From an uncultured Eggerthella sp. (GTDB taxonomy: Bacteria > Actinomycetota > Coriobacteriia > Coriobacteriales > Eggerthellaceae), in the NCBI GenBank assembly GCA_959607715.1, contig CAUHNN010000007.1:28297-92296 (forward strand): a stretch of DNA of 64,000 nucleotides, in the 5' to 3' direction. Numbering within the stretch: the stretch's first letter is position 1; the number at the start of each line of letters is the position of its first letter. Positions 8,276 through 17,095 of the stretch are shown in pieces. Position numbers and translations under genes: made by a program. The notes beneath the pieces were generated by a model, which saw nothing but the letters and a program-made list of their open reading frames with translations, was not told the origin of the DNA and did no database searches.

Positions 8276-10067
8276 CGTCCGAACCTCATCCGCAGCCAAA
8301 GACCTCCGTTCCTTCTCCTGGAAAGACGACCGTTGGGTGCTGCCCTTTCTCGCTCGCTATAAGAAGACCCTTCTTCTTGCGCTCACCCTCGGTGTGGCGA
8401 CGATCTCATTCGCGGTGGGACTGATGTTCACCTCGGGGTACTTGATCGCAGGATCGGCGGAGATGCCCTACTCGGTTCTGTTGCTCAGCACGCCTCTGCT
8501 CTTCGTACGTCTCTTCGGCGTCGGCAAACCCGTGCTTCAGTACTTCGAGCGTCTGACGAGCCACGACTGGGTGCTGCGCATCACGTCGATCCTGAGAAAG
8601 AAGCTCTATTTGTCCTTCGACGAAAACGGCATCTTCTTCTCCTCGACCTACCGCCTCGGCGATGCGCTTGGCCTCGTCGCCGAAGACATCGGCCACATCC
8701 AGAACTTATACCTTAGAACGGTTCTTCCTGCCGTCATCGCATGGACGAGTGGTTTGGCCCTCACCATCGTCCTCGGTTGCTACACCTGGTGGATCGGCAT
8801 CGCATTCGGTGCCGTCATCCTTATTGAGCTCGTCGTGATACCAGCCGTGTCCGTATCCATCAACGGGATTCGCCAAGAGCGCGCCAAGCTGCTCACGCGA
8901 GAACTCTACGCGTATACCACCGACAGCCTTCTCGGCATCTACGACTGGAAGCTCTCGGGTAGGCGTGATGAGTACCTCCACCTCTGCGATGAGGAGATCA
9001 AAGCGCTGACTTCACTGAGAAACGATGGCCACCGATTCGACCGAGGGCGCGATCTTGCGGTATCGATCGCCTTCATACTCGGCGCTCTTCTGATCGTTGT
9101 TTGGTCAACATGGTATTTCCAAGGAACGGCCGACTCATCCTCTAACTGGATCCTCGCCTTCACCCTCGGATACTTCCCCCTCATCGATGCCATCGCCCCT
9201 CTTCCCAACGCCGCCGTTGAAGCACGAGGGCATCGTGATGCGCTCGCTCGCTTAAACGACCTCCCGCAGCCTTCCGAAGAGCGGAAACAAAACCGGGATA
9301 CTCGCAACGTGGAACGCTTCGCGCCGTTCGACATCGAGCTCGATCACGTCAGGTTCGCCTACCCCGACGCTCCCGGAACAATGCTCCTCGACGACGTCAG
9401 CTTGACCATTCCCCCTGGTCAGCACATCGCGATACTCGGGAAAAGCGGCGCCGGCAAGAGCACGCTTGCTTCCCTCGTGCGAGGCGACATCGATCCCGCA
9501 TCGGGTACGGTGCGCATTGGCTCGAACAGCGCCGGCGAGCTTGGCCCAAGCGCTTCAGAGGTGTTCGGGGTGATCCAACAGTCGACTTACCTCTTCAACA
9601 CGACCCTGCGGGACAACCTTCTTATCGGACGGGCTGATGCGACCGACGAAGAACTCGAATCGGCCCTTGATTCAGTCGGCCTGCACGCGCTTAGGATGCG
9701 CTTACCGCGCGGCCTCGACACACTCGTAGACGAAGCGGGCCTTCGCTTCTCCGGCGGCGAGCGCCACCGCATCGCGCTTGCGCGTATCCTGCTGCAAAAT
9801 GCCCCGATCGTCATCCTCGACGAACCGACTGTCGGCCTCGACCCGTTGACCGAACATGACGTCATCACCGAGATTCTCGACCACCTTGAAGGTAAAACGG
9901 TCCTGATGATCACCCATCATCTTATGGGCGTCTCCCGAATGGATCGGGTGATCTACCTCAAAGAAGGATCGATCGAGTTCGATGGTGCCCCCGACGAGCT
10001 CGAGCAGACCAATGATTTCTACCGCGCTCTTCTCGCCCTCGATCGAGGATCGAGCCTCACGGCGTAG
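8268..10067 (+). CDS. cydC: Heterodimeric ABC exporter CydDC, CydC subunit
   Basis: A 599-residue partner of CydD. The membrane domain fills about residues 25-320 and the ATPase domain 350-599. Walker A is GKSGAGKST near 391-399, the signature is LRFSGGERHR near 492-501, and Walker B is VILDEPT near 515-521. Its ATG overlaps the end of cydD and has AAAGGAG upstream within that gene. The neighbours cydA, cydB and cydD make the assignment secure over a generic exporter. A strong hairpin follows the stop. Confidence 0.92.
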   Translation: MLNVRTSSAAKDLRSFSWKDDRWVLPFLARYKKTLLLALTLGVATISFAVGLMFTSGYLIAGSAEMPYSVLLLSTPLLFVRLFGVGKPVLQYFERLTSHDWVLRITSILRKKLYLSFDENGIFFSSTYRLGDALGLVAEDIGHIQNLYLRTVLPAVIAWTSGLALTIVLGCYTWWIGIAFGAVILIELVVIPAVSVSINGIRQERAKLLTRELYAYTTDSLLGIYDWKLSGRRDEYLHLCDEEIKALTSLRNDGHRFDRGRDLAVSIAFILGALLIVVWSTWYFQGTADSSSNWILAFTLGYFPLIDAIAPLPNAAVEARGHRDALARLNDLPQPSEERKQNRDTRNVERFAPFDIELDHVRFAYPDAPGTMLLDDVSLTIPPGQHIAILGKSGAGKSTLASLVRGDIDPASGTVRIGSNSAGELGPSASEVFGVIQQSTYLFNTTLRDNLLIGRADATDEELESALDSVGLHALRMRLPRGLDTLVDEAGLRFSGGERHRIALARILLQNAPIVILDEPTVGLDPLTEHDVITEILDHLEGKTVLMITHHLMGVSRMDRVIYLKEGSIEFDGAPDELEQTNDFYRALLALDRGSSLTA

Positions 10068-10119
10068 TGGTCTTTCGGAATATGCCGCGCGGCACGCTGA
10101 TCTATTTCCTTTAAACGCA

Positions 10120-10147
10120 AACGGGCACCCCTGATAGGGTGCCCGTT
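10120..10147. terminator. Hairpin between convergent cydC and rubrerythrin genes
   Basis: A perfect 11-bp stem, AACGGGCACCC with GGGTGCCCGTT, and a 6-nt loop. The T tail is short on both strands, but the position between two gene ends favours a bidirectional terminator. Confidence 0.7.
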
Positions 10148-10190
10148 CTCAGTTCACGCGGTTGGTTGGTGCCGCGTTTCGCGTTTCGGA

Positions 10191-10751
10191 TTAGCCGAAG
10201 TAGCGCTTCAGAAGACCAGCGAAGGCCTTGCCATGGCGAGCCTCGTCGCGAGCCATCTCATGAACGGTGTCATGAATAGCATCGAGACCAGCGGCCTTAG
10301 CGCGAGCAGCAAGGTCGGTCTTGCCGGCGGTTGCGCCGTTCTCGGCCTCGACACGCATCTCGAGGTTCTTCTTGGTGGAATCGGTAACGACTTCGCCGAG
10401 AAGCTCAGCGAACTTGGAAGCATGCTCTGCCTCTTCGAAAGCAGCCTTCTCCCAGTAGAGACCGATCTCGGGATAGCCTTCGCGATGAGCGACGCGAGCC
10501 ATGGCGAGATACATACCGACCTCGGTGCACTCGCCCTCGAAGTTTGCGCGAAGGTCGGCGATGATGTCCTCGGAAACGTTCTCGGCCTTGGCAACGCCGA
10601 CGACATGCTCAGCAGCCCAAGCCATCTCGCCCTCTTCCTGCTTCAGGAAGCGGCTTCCAGGAACGCCGCACTGGGGGCAAACGAAATCGGCGGGCAATTC
10701 ATCGCCATCGAACTCTTCGACATAACCGCATACGGGGCATACGAACTTCAT
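10191..10751 (-). CDS. Reverse-type rubrerythrin (rubredoxin domain first)
   Basis: A 186-residue non-heme iron protein. The N-terminal rubredoxin-like domain has CPVCGY near residues 5-10 and CPQCGVPGSRF near 25-35; the remaining ferritin-like domain carries the diiron ligands in EGECTEVGMY, EEAEHASKF and DEARHGK. Proteins with this domain order act as NADH-linked hydrogen peroxide or oxygen reductases in anaerobes. I chose the ATG at 10751, preceded by AGAGGAG; the extension to 10802 lacks a ribosome site. Upstream lies a perfect inverted repeat. The Fe-S aldo/keto reductase gene is just upstream on the same strand, and the cyd genes converge on it. Confidence 0.92.
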   Translation of the reverse strand: MKFVCPVCGYVEEFDGDELPADFVCPQCGVPGSRFLKQEEGEMAWAAEHVVGVAKAENVSEDIIADLRANFEGECTEVGMYLAMARVAHREGYPEIGLYWEKAAFEEAEHASKFAELLGEVVTDSTKKNLEMRVEAENGATAGKTDLAARAKAAGLDAIHDTVHEMARDEARHGKAFAGLLKRYFG

Positions 10752-10818
10752 AGCACTCCTCTTTCTATCGGGACTCATTGAAATGCTTTTCAGCGGAATC
10801 AACCGCTGTTCTTATTTT

Positions 10819-10844
10819 GCAACAAAGTGGGGCGTATTTGTTGC
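10819..10844. promoter_or_regulatory. Perfect inverted repeat upstream of the rubrerythrin gene
   Basis: GCAACAAA at 10819-10826 is matched exactly by TTTGTTGC at 10837-10844 with a 10-nt spacer. The centres of the arms are about two helical turns apart, as in many repressor operators. The spacer is GC-rich, so an mRNA hairpin is an alternative reading. Confidence 0.5.
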
Positions 10845-10849
10845 TAAAT

Positions 10850-10861
10850 TAGTATCAAATT
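10850..10861 (-). promoter_or_regulatory. Candidate promoter element shared with gdhA
   Basis: On the minus strand the 12-mer AATTTGATACTA lies about 100 bp upstream of the rubrerythrin start, next to the inverted repeat. An identical 12-mer lies 35 bp before gdhA. TACTAA within it could be a weak -10 box, but no good -35 is visible. Confidence 0.35.
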
Positions 10862-10926
10862 ACATTTTTCTCACCATCGTCGCAGGCGAACATCCCTTCC
10901 TGCAACGGAGAAGGGGCGGAAAAGCC

Positions 10927-11955
10927 CTATTCAGGCTTCGTTTCCCCCTTAAGAATGCTCTGATAATCCTCGTAGTTCTTTCGCAGCAAAACGGGGACAT
11001 CGAGACCGTACGGGCAGCGCTCCTTGCAGATACCGCACTCTTGGCATTCCTCGATGCGCGACATCTTCTCCTGCCATTCATCGGAAAGCCAAGCGGGGGC
11101 CGGCGCTCGGCGGATCATGAGCGACATGCGCGCGCAGTTGTTGATCGGGATATCGGACGGGCATGGCATGCAGTAGCCGCATCCACGACAGAATTCACCG
11201 ACGAGCTCACGACGCTCCTGCTCGATGAAACGCGCGATTTCGTCGTCGAGAGACGGGGTGTCCTGGAAGTACGAGAGCCACTCGTCGAGTTCATGGTCTC
11301 GCTGGATACCCCAAATCGGCACGACGTTGTCGAAGCGGGAGATATAGGCCATGGCGGCACGCGAATTGCGAATCAGGCCGCCCGCAAGGCCTTTCATGGC
11401 TATGAAGCCGACCTCGTTCTCCCGGCAAAGCTCAACAAGGGCTTCCTCCCTACCGGAAGCAAGGTAGCTCAAAGGGAACTGGAGCGTCTCATACAGCCCC
11501 GACGACGCGATCTCCTCTGCAACGGCAATAAGATGAGCGGTGGCTCCGATATGAAGGATCTTGCCCTGGCGCTTCGCCTCGAGAAGGCACTCGTACATCC
11601 CGGTACCGTCTCCGGGGCGGTAGCATTGCGGCACACAATGCAATTGATAGATGTCGACATGGTCGGTTTGGAGCAGCTCAAGGGATCGATCGAGGTCACG
11701 CCAGAATTCCTCGGGCGTGCGAGCCATGGTTTTCGTCGCGATCGTGATCTTGTCGCGTTGATCGGAAAGCGCCTTCCCAACGCGCTCTTCACTGGTCGTG
11801 TACGCCCGCGCCGTATCGAAGAACGTCATACCACCCTCGAACGCGCGACGAACGAGATCTATGGCAACCTGCTCGGAGCATCGCTGAATCGGCAGGGCCC
11901 CGAAGGCGTTTTGGGGAGTAACGACCCCCGTGGATCCGAGTGTGATGTGGCGCAT
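10927..11955 (-). CDS. Aldo/keto reductase with C-terminal 4Fe-4S ferredoxin domain
   Basis: A 342-residue fusion. Residues 1 to about 260 form an aldo/keto reductase barrel with TFFDTARAY carrying the catalytic Asp and Tyr, then the DHVDIYQLH strand near 100. The C-terminal 80 residues hold two clusters: CRGCGYCMPCP and CQECGICKERCP. This class is common in anaerobes; the substrate is unknown. The ATG at 11955 has AAGGGAG upstream. It lies 175 bp upstream of the rubrerythrin gene on the same strand and is divergent from a small ferredoxin gene, suggesting a shared redox role. Specific substrate cannot be read from the sequence. Confidence 0.88.
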   Translation of the reverse strand: MRHITLGSTGVVTPQNAFGALPIQRCSEQVAIDLVRRAFEGGMTFFDTARAYTTSEERVGKALSDQRDKITIATKTMARTPEEFWRDLDRSLELLQTDHVDIYQLHCVPQCYRPGDGTGMYECLLEAKRQGKILHIGATAHLIAVAEEIASSGLYETLQFPLSYLASGREEALVELCRENEVGFIAMKGLAGGLIRNSRAAMAYISRFDNVVPIWGIQRDHELDEWLSYFQDTPSLDDEIARFIEQERRELVGEFCRGCGYCMPCPSDIPINNCARMSLMIRRAPAPAWLSDEWQEKMSRIEECQECGICKERCPYGLDVPVLLRKNYEDYQSILKGETKPE

Positions 11956-12038
11956 GGGCGCTCCCTTCGTCGATAATACGCTTTCCAAGCATACCGCAGG
12001 CGCCTTACGGCGAATCTCTTCCCGCCGCCAAAGAACGG

Positions 12039-12082
12039 AAAACCCTCCTCATAAGATCACTTCTCACTTATGAGAGGGTTTT
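12039..12082. repeat. Long stem-loop in the divergent reductase/ferredoxin intergenic region
   Basis: AAAACCCTCCTCATAAG at 12039-12055 pairs with CTTATGAGAGGGTTTT at 12067-12082 with one bulged C and an 11-nt loop. The genes on either side point away from each other, so an ordinary terminator is not expected. The plus-strand form ends in TTTTAT and the minus-strand form also ends in TTTT. It could be a leader attenuator, a bidirectional insulator or an operator. Confidence 0.6.
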
Positions 12083-12194
12083 ATCGAGATCTGAACATGT
12101 TCACTCATATGGGCCTTGGCCTCTACAATGAAAGGGAGAGCATCGCGCCGCGCCAGGGCAACACCACTGCTCACGCGGCGAATGAGGAGGGGCC

Positions 12195-12497
12195 ATGATC
12201 AAAGGAACGACCAAGAGCGCTGCGGACCTGTACCGTCGCGTCGATCTTGATGAAGTGCTTCTGACCGAAAACTTTTCGGTATGCGAATCGTGCATCTCGT
12301 GCGGACACTGCGCCAAAATCTGCCCCGCACGGGCCATCGCCATGGAAAACGGCACGCCTACCTGGACGAAACCCGAATGCTTCATGTGCTTCGGCTGCCT
12401 ACGGCTCTGTCCCACGGCATCTATCCGCTACGGAGGCGAAGGACCCGAGGGCGCGCACGACGCGCAAGACGAACGCGCCGTGCCCAAAGCGGGTTAG
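12195..12497 (+). CDS. Small 2x[4Fe-4S] ferredoxin-type protein
   Basis: A 100-residue protein with two ferredoxin motifs: CISCGHCAKICP (with one further upstream Cys at CESC) near residues 30-44, and CFMCFGCLRLCP near 62-73. The N-terminal 25 residues are charged and resemble no known domain; the last 25 are acidic and probably disordered. It could carry electrons to the neighbouring reductase or to another flavoprotein, but nothing proves a partner. The ATG has GAGGAGGGG upstream. It ends tail-to-tail with adenine deaminase, overlapping it by 4 bp, and diverges from the Fe-S aldo/keto reductase. Confidence 0.85.
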   Translation: MIKGTTKSAADLYRRVDLDEVLLTENFSVCESCISCGHCAKICPARAIAMENGTPTWTKPECFMCFGCLRLCPTASIRYGGEGPEGAHDAQDERAVPKAG

Positions 12498-14308
12498 TCG
12501 ATATACGAAAACGTCGTGACGTCGAACAGGCCCTCCGGCCTGATGCGCACTGCCGGAATGACGGGCAGCGGCAGGAAGACCAGCCCCATCAGCGGATCGA
12601 GATCGCCCTCGATGCCGAAAGAGCGCGCCGTCTCGCGGAACGCCGCATGCTCGCAAGCCACTTCCTCGACTGAAGAGTCGCTCATAAGTCCGCCCAAGGG
12701 CAGGTCAACACGCGAAACCACCCGACCATTGCGAACGAGAACGAATCCTCCTTGCCCAACGGCCTCGACGGCCATGCGCATATCGGAGGGGTTGTCGCCG
12801 ATAACGCAGATGTTGTGGGAATCGTGCCCGACGCTGCTGGCAAGCGCACCGCGTTCAAGCGGGAAGCCGCGCACCCACCCACGTCCGACGTGGACCCCGA
12901 CAAGACCCGAACCGGCAAACGACGATCCATCGCAGCCTTCATCCTGCAAACGGCGAGCGCGGCCATGGCGCTCCACCACCGCAACCCGCCGCAACCCTGC
13001 AGCGTCTTCAGGGCGAGCGCACCGCGTTACCACGTTGCCCGGGATCACGTCGATGACGGCTTGGCCGGAAATGAAATCGTAGGAGAAAACCTCGTCGTCG
13101 AGATGGGGCAGCTTCACCGAATCCGTCAAGGTCTTCTCAAGGGAAATCACCTCATCGCTGGGATCCTCGACTCTGCCGACGAAGACGCCGTTTTCGGCAA
13201 CGAGTTCGCCTCCCGCATACACCCGCATCGGAGGGCGGGAGAATGAAAGGCCGTCGAGCATCACGATATCCGCGCGGCGGCCCGGCGCAAGCGCTCCGCA
13301 TGCGCGGGATGCAGGGATGCGCCCATGATCGAGACCAAGGCATTCGGCGGCAGAAAGCGTGGCCATCGAGAGGGCGACGAGAGGGTCGATGCCCGCCATA
13401 ACGGCAAGACGGCACGCGTTGTCGATGAAGCCCTCCGCCTTCATGTCGGCGGGAGCGCGGTCGTCAGTTGCGAAGCAGCAACGCCGCGCGCGCAACGGGT
13501 CTTCGACGATAAGAGGGGCAAGCGCCTCGAGATCATGGCTGCACGTTCCCTCGCGAAGCATGATGTACATGCCGCGAGAGAGCTTCTCAAGAGCCTCATC
13601 GACCTTGGTGCATTCATGATCGGCGATGATGCCGCTCGCGGCGTAGGCATCGAGGTCCCGGCCGAAAACGAGCGGCGCGTGACCGTCGACAAGGCCCGAA
13701 GCGGTACTCGAGGCAACATCGATGCGCGCAAGGGTTTCCTCGTCGGCACCGATGACGCCGGGGAAATTCATCATCTCCCCCAAGCCGAACACATCGCCCT
13801 CATGCTCGGCAATGTAGGCGCGCATGTCGTCCGCCGTGACGCACGCGCCCGCCTGCTCATCAGGAAGGGCCGGTACGCACGACGGCATCATAAACGAAAC
13901 GGTTCCCGGTGCGCGGCGCGCATCCTCGACCATGAAACGGAAGCCTTCGAGACCGCACACGTTGACGATCTCGTGAGGGTCGGCGATCGCCGTGGTGGTT
14001 CCGTGGGCGAGCGCTTCCTTCATGTATTCGCTTGGGCGCACGCTCGAGCTTTCGATGTGAAGGTGGGCGTCGATGAATCCCGGAGCGAGGTAACAACCGC
14101 GGCAATCGACGACCTTGCGCGCTGCACACGAGTCAAGCGACCCTGAACCGAAATCGACACCGACGATCATGCCGTCTGCAACGGCGAGGGCGCCTTCAAC
14201 CACCCGCATGGCGAAGACATCGACGAGGGAGGCGTTGGTGAACAGGATGTCGACTTCACGAGCGCCGTGAGCGCTCTCGATGAGCCTTTTGAGTTCGGAT
14301 GCGGACAT
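12494..14308 (-). CDS. ade: Adenine deaminase
   Basis: A 604-residue amidohydrolase that converts adenine to hypoxanthine plus ammonia for purine salvage or as a nitrogen source. The metal motif GFIDAHLHIESS lies near residues 76-87, IADPHE near 108-113, and the C-terminal part carries the family motif GHDSHNI near 493-499. Length is normal for the bacterial Ade family, which is unrelated to adenosine deaminase. The ATG at 14308 has GAGGAG upstream. It lies 50 bp downstream of the formate/nitrite channel gene and may share its transcript. Confidence 0.93.
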   Translation of the reverse strand: MSASELKRLIESAHGAREVDILFTNASLVDVFAMRVVEGALAVADGMIVGVDFGSGSLDSCAARKVVDCRGCYLAPGFIDAHLHIESSSVRPSEYMKEALAHGTTTAIADPHEIVNVCGLEGFRFMVEDARRAPGTVSFMMPSCVPALPDEQAGACVTADDMRAYIAEHEGDVFGLGEMMNFPGVIGADEETLARIDVASSTASGLVDGHAPLVFGRDLDAYAASGIIADHECTKVDEALEKLSRGMYIMLREGTCSHDLEALAPLIVEDPLRARRCCFATDDRAPADMKAEGFIDNACRLAVMAGIDPLVALSMATLSAAECLGLDHGRIPASRACGALAPGRRADIVMLDGLSFSRPPMRVYAGGELVAENGVFVGRVEDPSDEVISLEKTLTDSVKLPHLDDEVFSYDFISGQAVIDVIPGNVVTRCARPEDAAGLRRVAVVERHGRARRLQDEGCDGSSFAGSGLVGVHVGRGWVRGFPLERGALASSVGHDSHNICVIGDNPSDMRMAVEAVGQGGFVLVRNGRVVSRVDLPLGGLMSDSSVEEVACEHAAFRETARSFGIEGDLDPLMGLVFLPLPVIPAVRIRPEGLFDVTTFSYID

Positions 14309-14358
14309 ACATGCTCCTCACGTATCGGCGCTCAGCGCGAAAGGTATTCGCGAGCACT

Positions 14359-15210
14359 CTACTTCGCGGACCTGCGATAGGCAACCCAATACGCCATTCC
14401 GACGAAAAGGGCGCCGCCGACGATGTTCCCGGGAACGGTGGCGCTCCAGTTCCACAGCGCACCCGTCCACGTGAGAACCGAGGGATCGATGCCGGGGGCG
14501 ACCACGCCGACCGACGAGAGGAGGATGCCCATGGGAAGAAAGAACATGTTGGCGACGCAGTGCTCGAAGCCGCAGGCGACGAAGGCGGCGATCGGGAGCA
14601 TGATTCCGATCGCCTTGTCGACAACCGTCTTGGAAGCGTAGGCGATCCAAACGGCAAGGCACACGAGGAAGTTGCACATGATGCCCTTAGCGAACAGCGT
14701 CAGCCAATCGGGAGTCATCTTCCCTGCGGCAACGCTCACCATCGCAGTACCGATGGCGCCGCCGTTCATATGGTGATAACCCGAAAGGTAGACCAGACCG
14801 ACGATGACGAGGGCGCCGACGAAATTGCCGAAGAAGACGATAAGCCAGTTCTTCAGAACCGCACCCCATCCGATTCTCCTGCTCGCAATGCCCATGACGA
14901 GCATGGTGTTGCCCGTGAACAACTCAGCGCCGCACACGACGACGAGCAGAAGACCAAGGGAAAACAGAATGCCGCCGAGAAGCCTTTGGGCGGCGAACGA
15001 GAGAGAGGGATCGCCGATGACGAGGAAGAAGAACATCGCGCCCATGGCGATGAAGGCACCGGCCATCATCGAGAGGACGAAACAGGTGACAAAGCCCATC
15101 CCCGCCTTGGACACCCCGAGGTTCTCCGCCTTTTCCGCGATACCGGCCGGATTAAGCGATTCGGTGGTGGGCACCTTCGATAGCAATCGATTCATTTCCT
15201 CCGACGTCAT
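14359..15210 (-). CDS. Formate/nitrite transporter family channel
   Basis: A 283-residue pentameric channel protein with six predicted membrane helices. The family moves formate, nitrite or hydrosulfide. The conserved LFTGNTMLV stretch near residues 97-105 and the NFLVCLAVWIA loop and helix near 180-190 match FocA/NirC. The order of helices and the length are normal. Formate is the likeliest substrate in an anaerobe with molybdenum enzymes, but the sequence alone does not decide this. The ATG has GAGGGAGGG upstream. Adenine deaminase follows 50 bp downstream on the same strand. Confidence 0.9.
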   Translation of the reverse strand: MTSEEMNRLLSKVPTTESLNPAGIAEKAENLGVSKAGMGFVTCFVLSMMAGAFIAMGAMFFFLVIGDPSLSFAAQRLLGGILFSLGLLLVVVCGAELFTGNTMLVMGIASRRIGWGAVLKNWLIVFFGNFVGALVIVGLVYLSGYHHMNGGAIGTAMVSVAAGKMTPDWLTLFAKGIMCNFLVCLAVWIAYASKTVVDKAIGIMLPIAAFVACGFEHCVANMFFLPMGILLSSVGVVAPGIDPSVLTWTGALWNWSATVPGNIVGGALFVGMAYWVAYRRSAK

Positions 15211-15363
15211 GCAGTCCCTCCCTCGCGACCACGTTTAAGAACAAAACACGAACTTACCGCTTGTCTCGATCGAGAATAACAAGCGGATAGGAAAATAGGT
15301 GAATCGGCCTGCTTTTTTCGTGAACGGCACGAGAAGATATTCTTCCCCGCAGCCCATCGATTC

Positions 15364-15391
15364 TTGCACGACGAGATCAAGGGTCTATACT
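15364..15391 (+). promoter_or_regulatory. Candidate promoter of the alcohol/aldehyde dehydrogenase cluster
   Basis: TTGCAC at 15364-15369 and TATACT at 15386-15391 are separated by 16 bp, about 65 bp before the first gene. The TTGC-type -35 is also seen at the tRNA promoters of this window. Confidence 0.55.
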
Positions 15392-15454
15392 CGAAGTGTT
15401 GCTTAGATTTTCTTACTATTTGGATTACTAACGATCCGAGCCGAAAGGATATCG

Positions 15455-15913
15455 ATGACCGAACAGAGCGCGACCCTCGCGATACCCGAACACCTTGCGG
15501 GAAGCCTCAAGCAGGAAGCCAAGCGTCTTTACGTCGACCTGCTGCTCGCTCTATTGCCCCTCCTCGTCAAGGCGTTCTGCCTTTTCAGCAGAAAGGCGAA
15601 AGAGGAAACGAGGTATCTCGGGGATGGCTTCTGCCTGGACCTGAGGATCACCGGACACAAAGCGCACCGCGCCCTACGCGCCACAGCAACGACCTGGCAT
15701 GTCTCCAACGGCGACGAGGCGACGCTCGTGATCGCGTTCCACAACCTTGATTATGCTTTCAAGGTCTTCAGCGGGGCCATCACCCTCAAAGACGCCTTGG
15801 CGGCCCATTATTTCTCGACCCACGGCCCTAATCACCTGGGGGTAGGCGTCACGTACCTGTTCACCGCCATGCTGAAGACCTTCTTCGGCTGGCGCGCAAG
15901 CTACCGGAGGTAA
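15455..15913 (+). CDS. Hypothetical protein, possibly SCP2-like lipid-binding
   Basis: A 152-residue protein I cannot assign firmly. It has no clear signal peptide or definite membrane span, but it is rich in hydrophobic segments (LLLALLPLLVKAFCLF near residues 29-44). The second half, with LVIAFHNLDYAFKVFSGAIT followed by DALAAHYFSTHG, resembles the C-terminal part of sterol-carrier-protein-2-like folds. The ATG follows CGAAAGGATATCG. An iron alcohol dehydrogenase gene starts 3 bp after the stop, so the two are almost certainly co-expressed with the aldehyde dehydrogenase and ACP genes beyond. A role in presenting a fatty alcohol or aldehyde is only inference from this context. Confidence 0.6.
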   Translation: MTEQSATLAIPEHLAGSLKQEAKRLYVDLLLALLPLLVKAFCLFSRKAKEETRYLGDGFCLDLRITGHKAHRALRATATTWHVSNGDEATLVIAFHNLDYAFKVFSGAITLKDALAAHYFSTHGPNHLGVGVTYLFTAMLKTFFGWRASYRR

Positions 15914-15916
15914 TCT

Positions 15917-17095
15917 GTGCAACCGTTCGAATTCCATTGCCCCACTAAAATCGTCTGCGGGGAAAACGCCCTGGCGAAACTTCCCCACAACATCACGTCG
16001 TTCAACATCACAAAGCCCCTCGTCGTCACCGACGCCAACCTTGTTGCGCTCGGCATAGCCGAGCGGGCGCTTGCGCCGTTGCGCGAGGCGAACATCCCGT
16101 TCGCCCTCTACGATCAGGTTCCCCCCGACTCGTCCCTGAACGTCGTCAACGACGTCGCGGCCCTCTATCGCGCAGAACGCTGCGACGGATGGATCGCGCT
16201 CGGCGGCGGCTCCTCGATCGACACAGCGAAAGGGGCGGCAGCGGCCGTCGCCGTCGGAGGAAAGGACTTCACGTCCCTCCAGGGATCCGAAGTGATCGAA
16301 GACGATCTCGACCCCCTCTTCGCCATCCCCACGACGGCAGGCACCGGCAGCGAAGCGACGCTCGTCGCCGTCGTTGCCGACACCGAATCGCATGCCAAAC
16401 TGAGCTACACCTCGTATCGACTCGTGCCCCGCGTCGCCTTCCTCGACCCGCGCCTCACCGCTTCCCTGCCCGCGCGCTTAACCGCGACGACGGGCATGGA
16501 CGCGCTCACCCATGCGATCGAGGCCTACACCTCCATCCAGAAGAATCCCATAAGCGACGCTCTTGCCGTTCAGGCCATCAGGCTCATCTCCGAGAACCTC
16601 AAAGCATCGTGTGAAAAGCCCGAAGACCTCGACACGCGTACCAACCTCGCGCTCGGCAGCCTTCTTGCCGGAGCGTCGTTCTCCAACGCCATGGTAGGGC
16701 TCGTCCACGCACTCGGCCATGCCCTCGGCGGTCTGTGCCGCATCCCCCACGGCCACGCGATGATGCTGCTCCTGCCCCATTGCGTGCGCGCCAATCGACG
16801 TCGGGGCTTCCACGGCGAGAAGTACGGGGAGCTTTTGCGCTACCTCGATCCCCATGCCGACCTCGAGGCACGTACCCCTCAGGAAAAATCGCAGCGATTC
16901 GAAGAAGAGCTTTTCGCCTTGAACGGCTTCTTCCACGATATCTACGGAGTCGCCATCCGCCTTTCCGAGCTCGGGGTGACGCGTAACGATCTTGTAGCCG
17001 TGGCCAATCAAGCGCGCTACGACGGAGCCGCCCTCTACAATGAACAGGAAGTAACCGTGGAATTCGCCCTTGAGATCCTGGAGGCAGCCTACTGA
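15917..17095 (+). CDS. Iron-containing (group III) alcohol dehydrogenase
   Basis: A 392-residue NAD(P)-dependent alcohol dehydrogenase. It has the nucleotide-binding ALGGGSSIDTAKG near residues 93-105, the PTTAGTGSE signature near 137-145, and the metal ligands in GMDALTHAIEA, HALGHALGG and CRIPHGHAM. Length is normal for the family. The start is GTG at 15917, with CCGGAGG six bases upstream. It overlaps the aldehyde dehydrogenase gene by one base (TGATG), so alcohol and aldehyde oxidation or reduction are coupled. Chain length of the substrate cannot be read, but the neighbours point towards long-chain or acyl substrates. Confidence 0.9.
   Translation: MQPFEFHCPTKIVCGENALAKLPHNITSFNITKPLVVTDANLVALGIAERALAPLREANIPFALYDQVPPDSSLNVVNDVAALYRAERCDGWIALGGGSSIDTAKGAAAAVAVGGKDFTSLQGSEVIEDDLDPLFAIPTTAGTGSEATLVAVVADTESHAKLSYTSYRLVPRVAFLDPRLTASLPARLTATTGMDALTHAIEAYTSIQKNPISDALAVQAIRLISENLKASCEKPEDLDTRTNLALGSLLAGASFSNAMVGLVHALGHALGGLCRIPHGHAMMLLLPHCVRANRRRGFHGEKYGELLRYLDPHADLEARTPQEKSQRFEEELFALNGFFHDIYGVAIRLSELGVTRNDLVAVANQARYDGAALYNEQEVTVEFALEILEAAY

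Noticed and set aside
10752..10802. A 17-residue N-terminal extension of rubrerythrin
   Set aside because: The start at 10751 has a strong ribosome site and begins directly with the rubredoxin motif, while the upstream start has neither.
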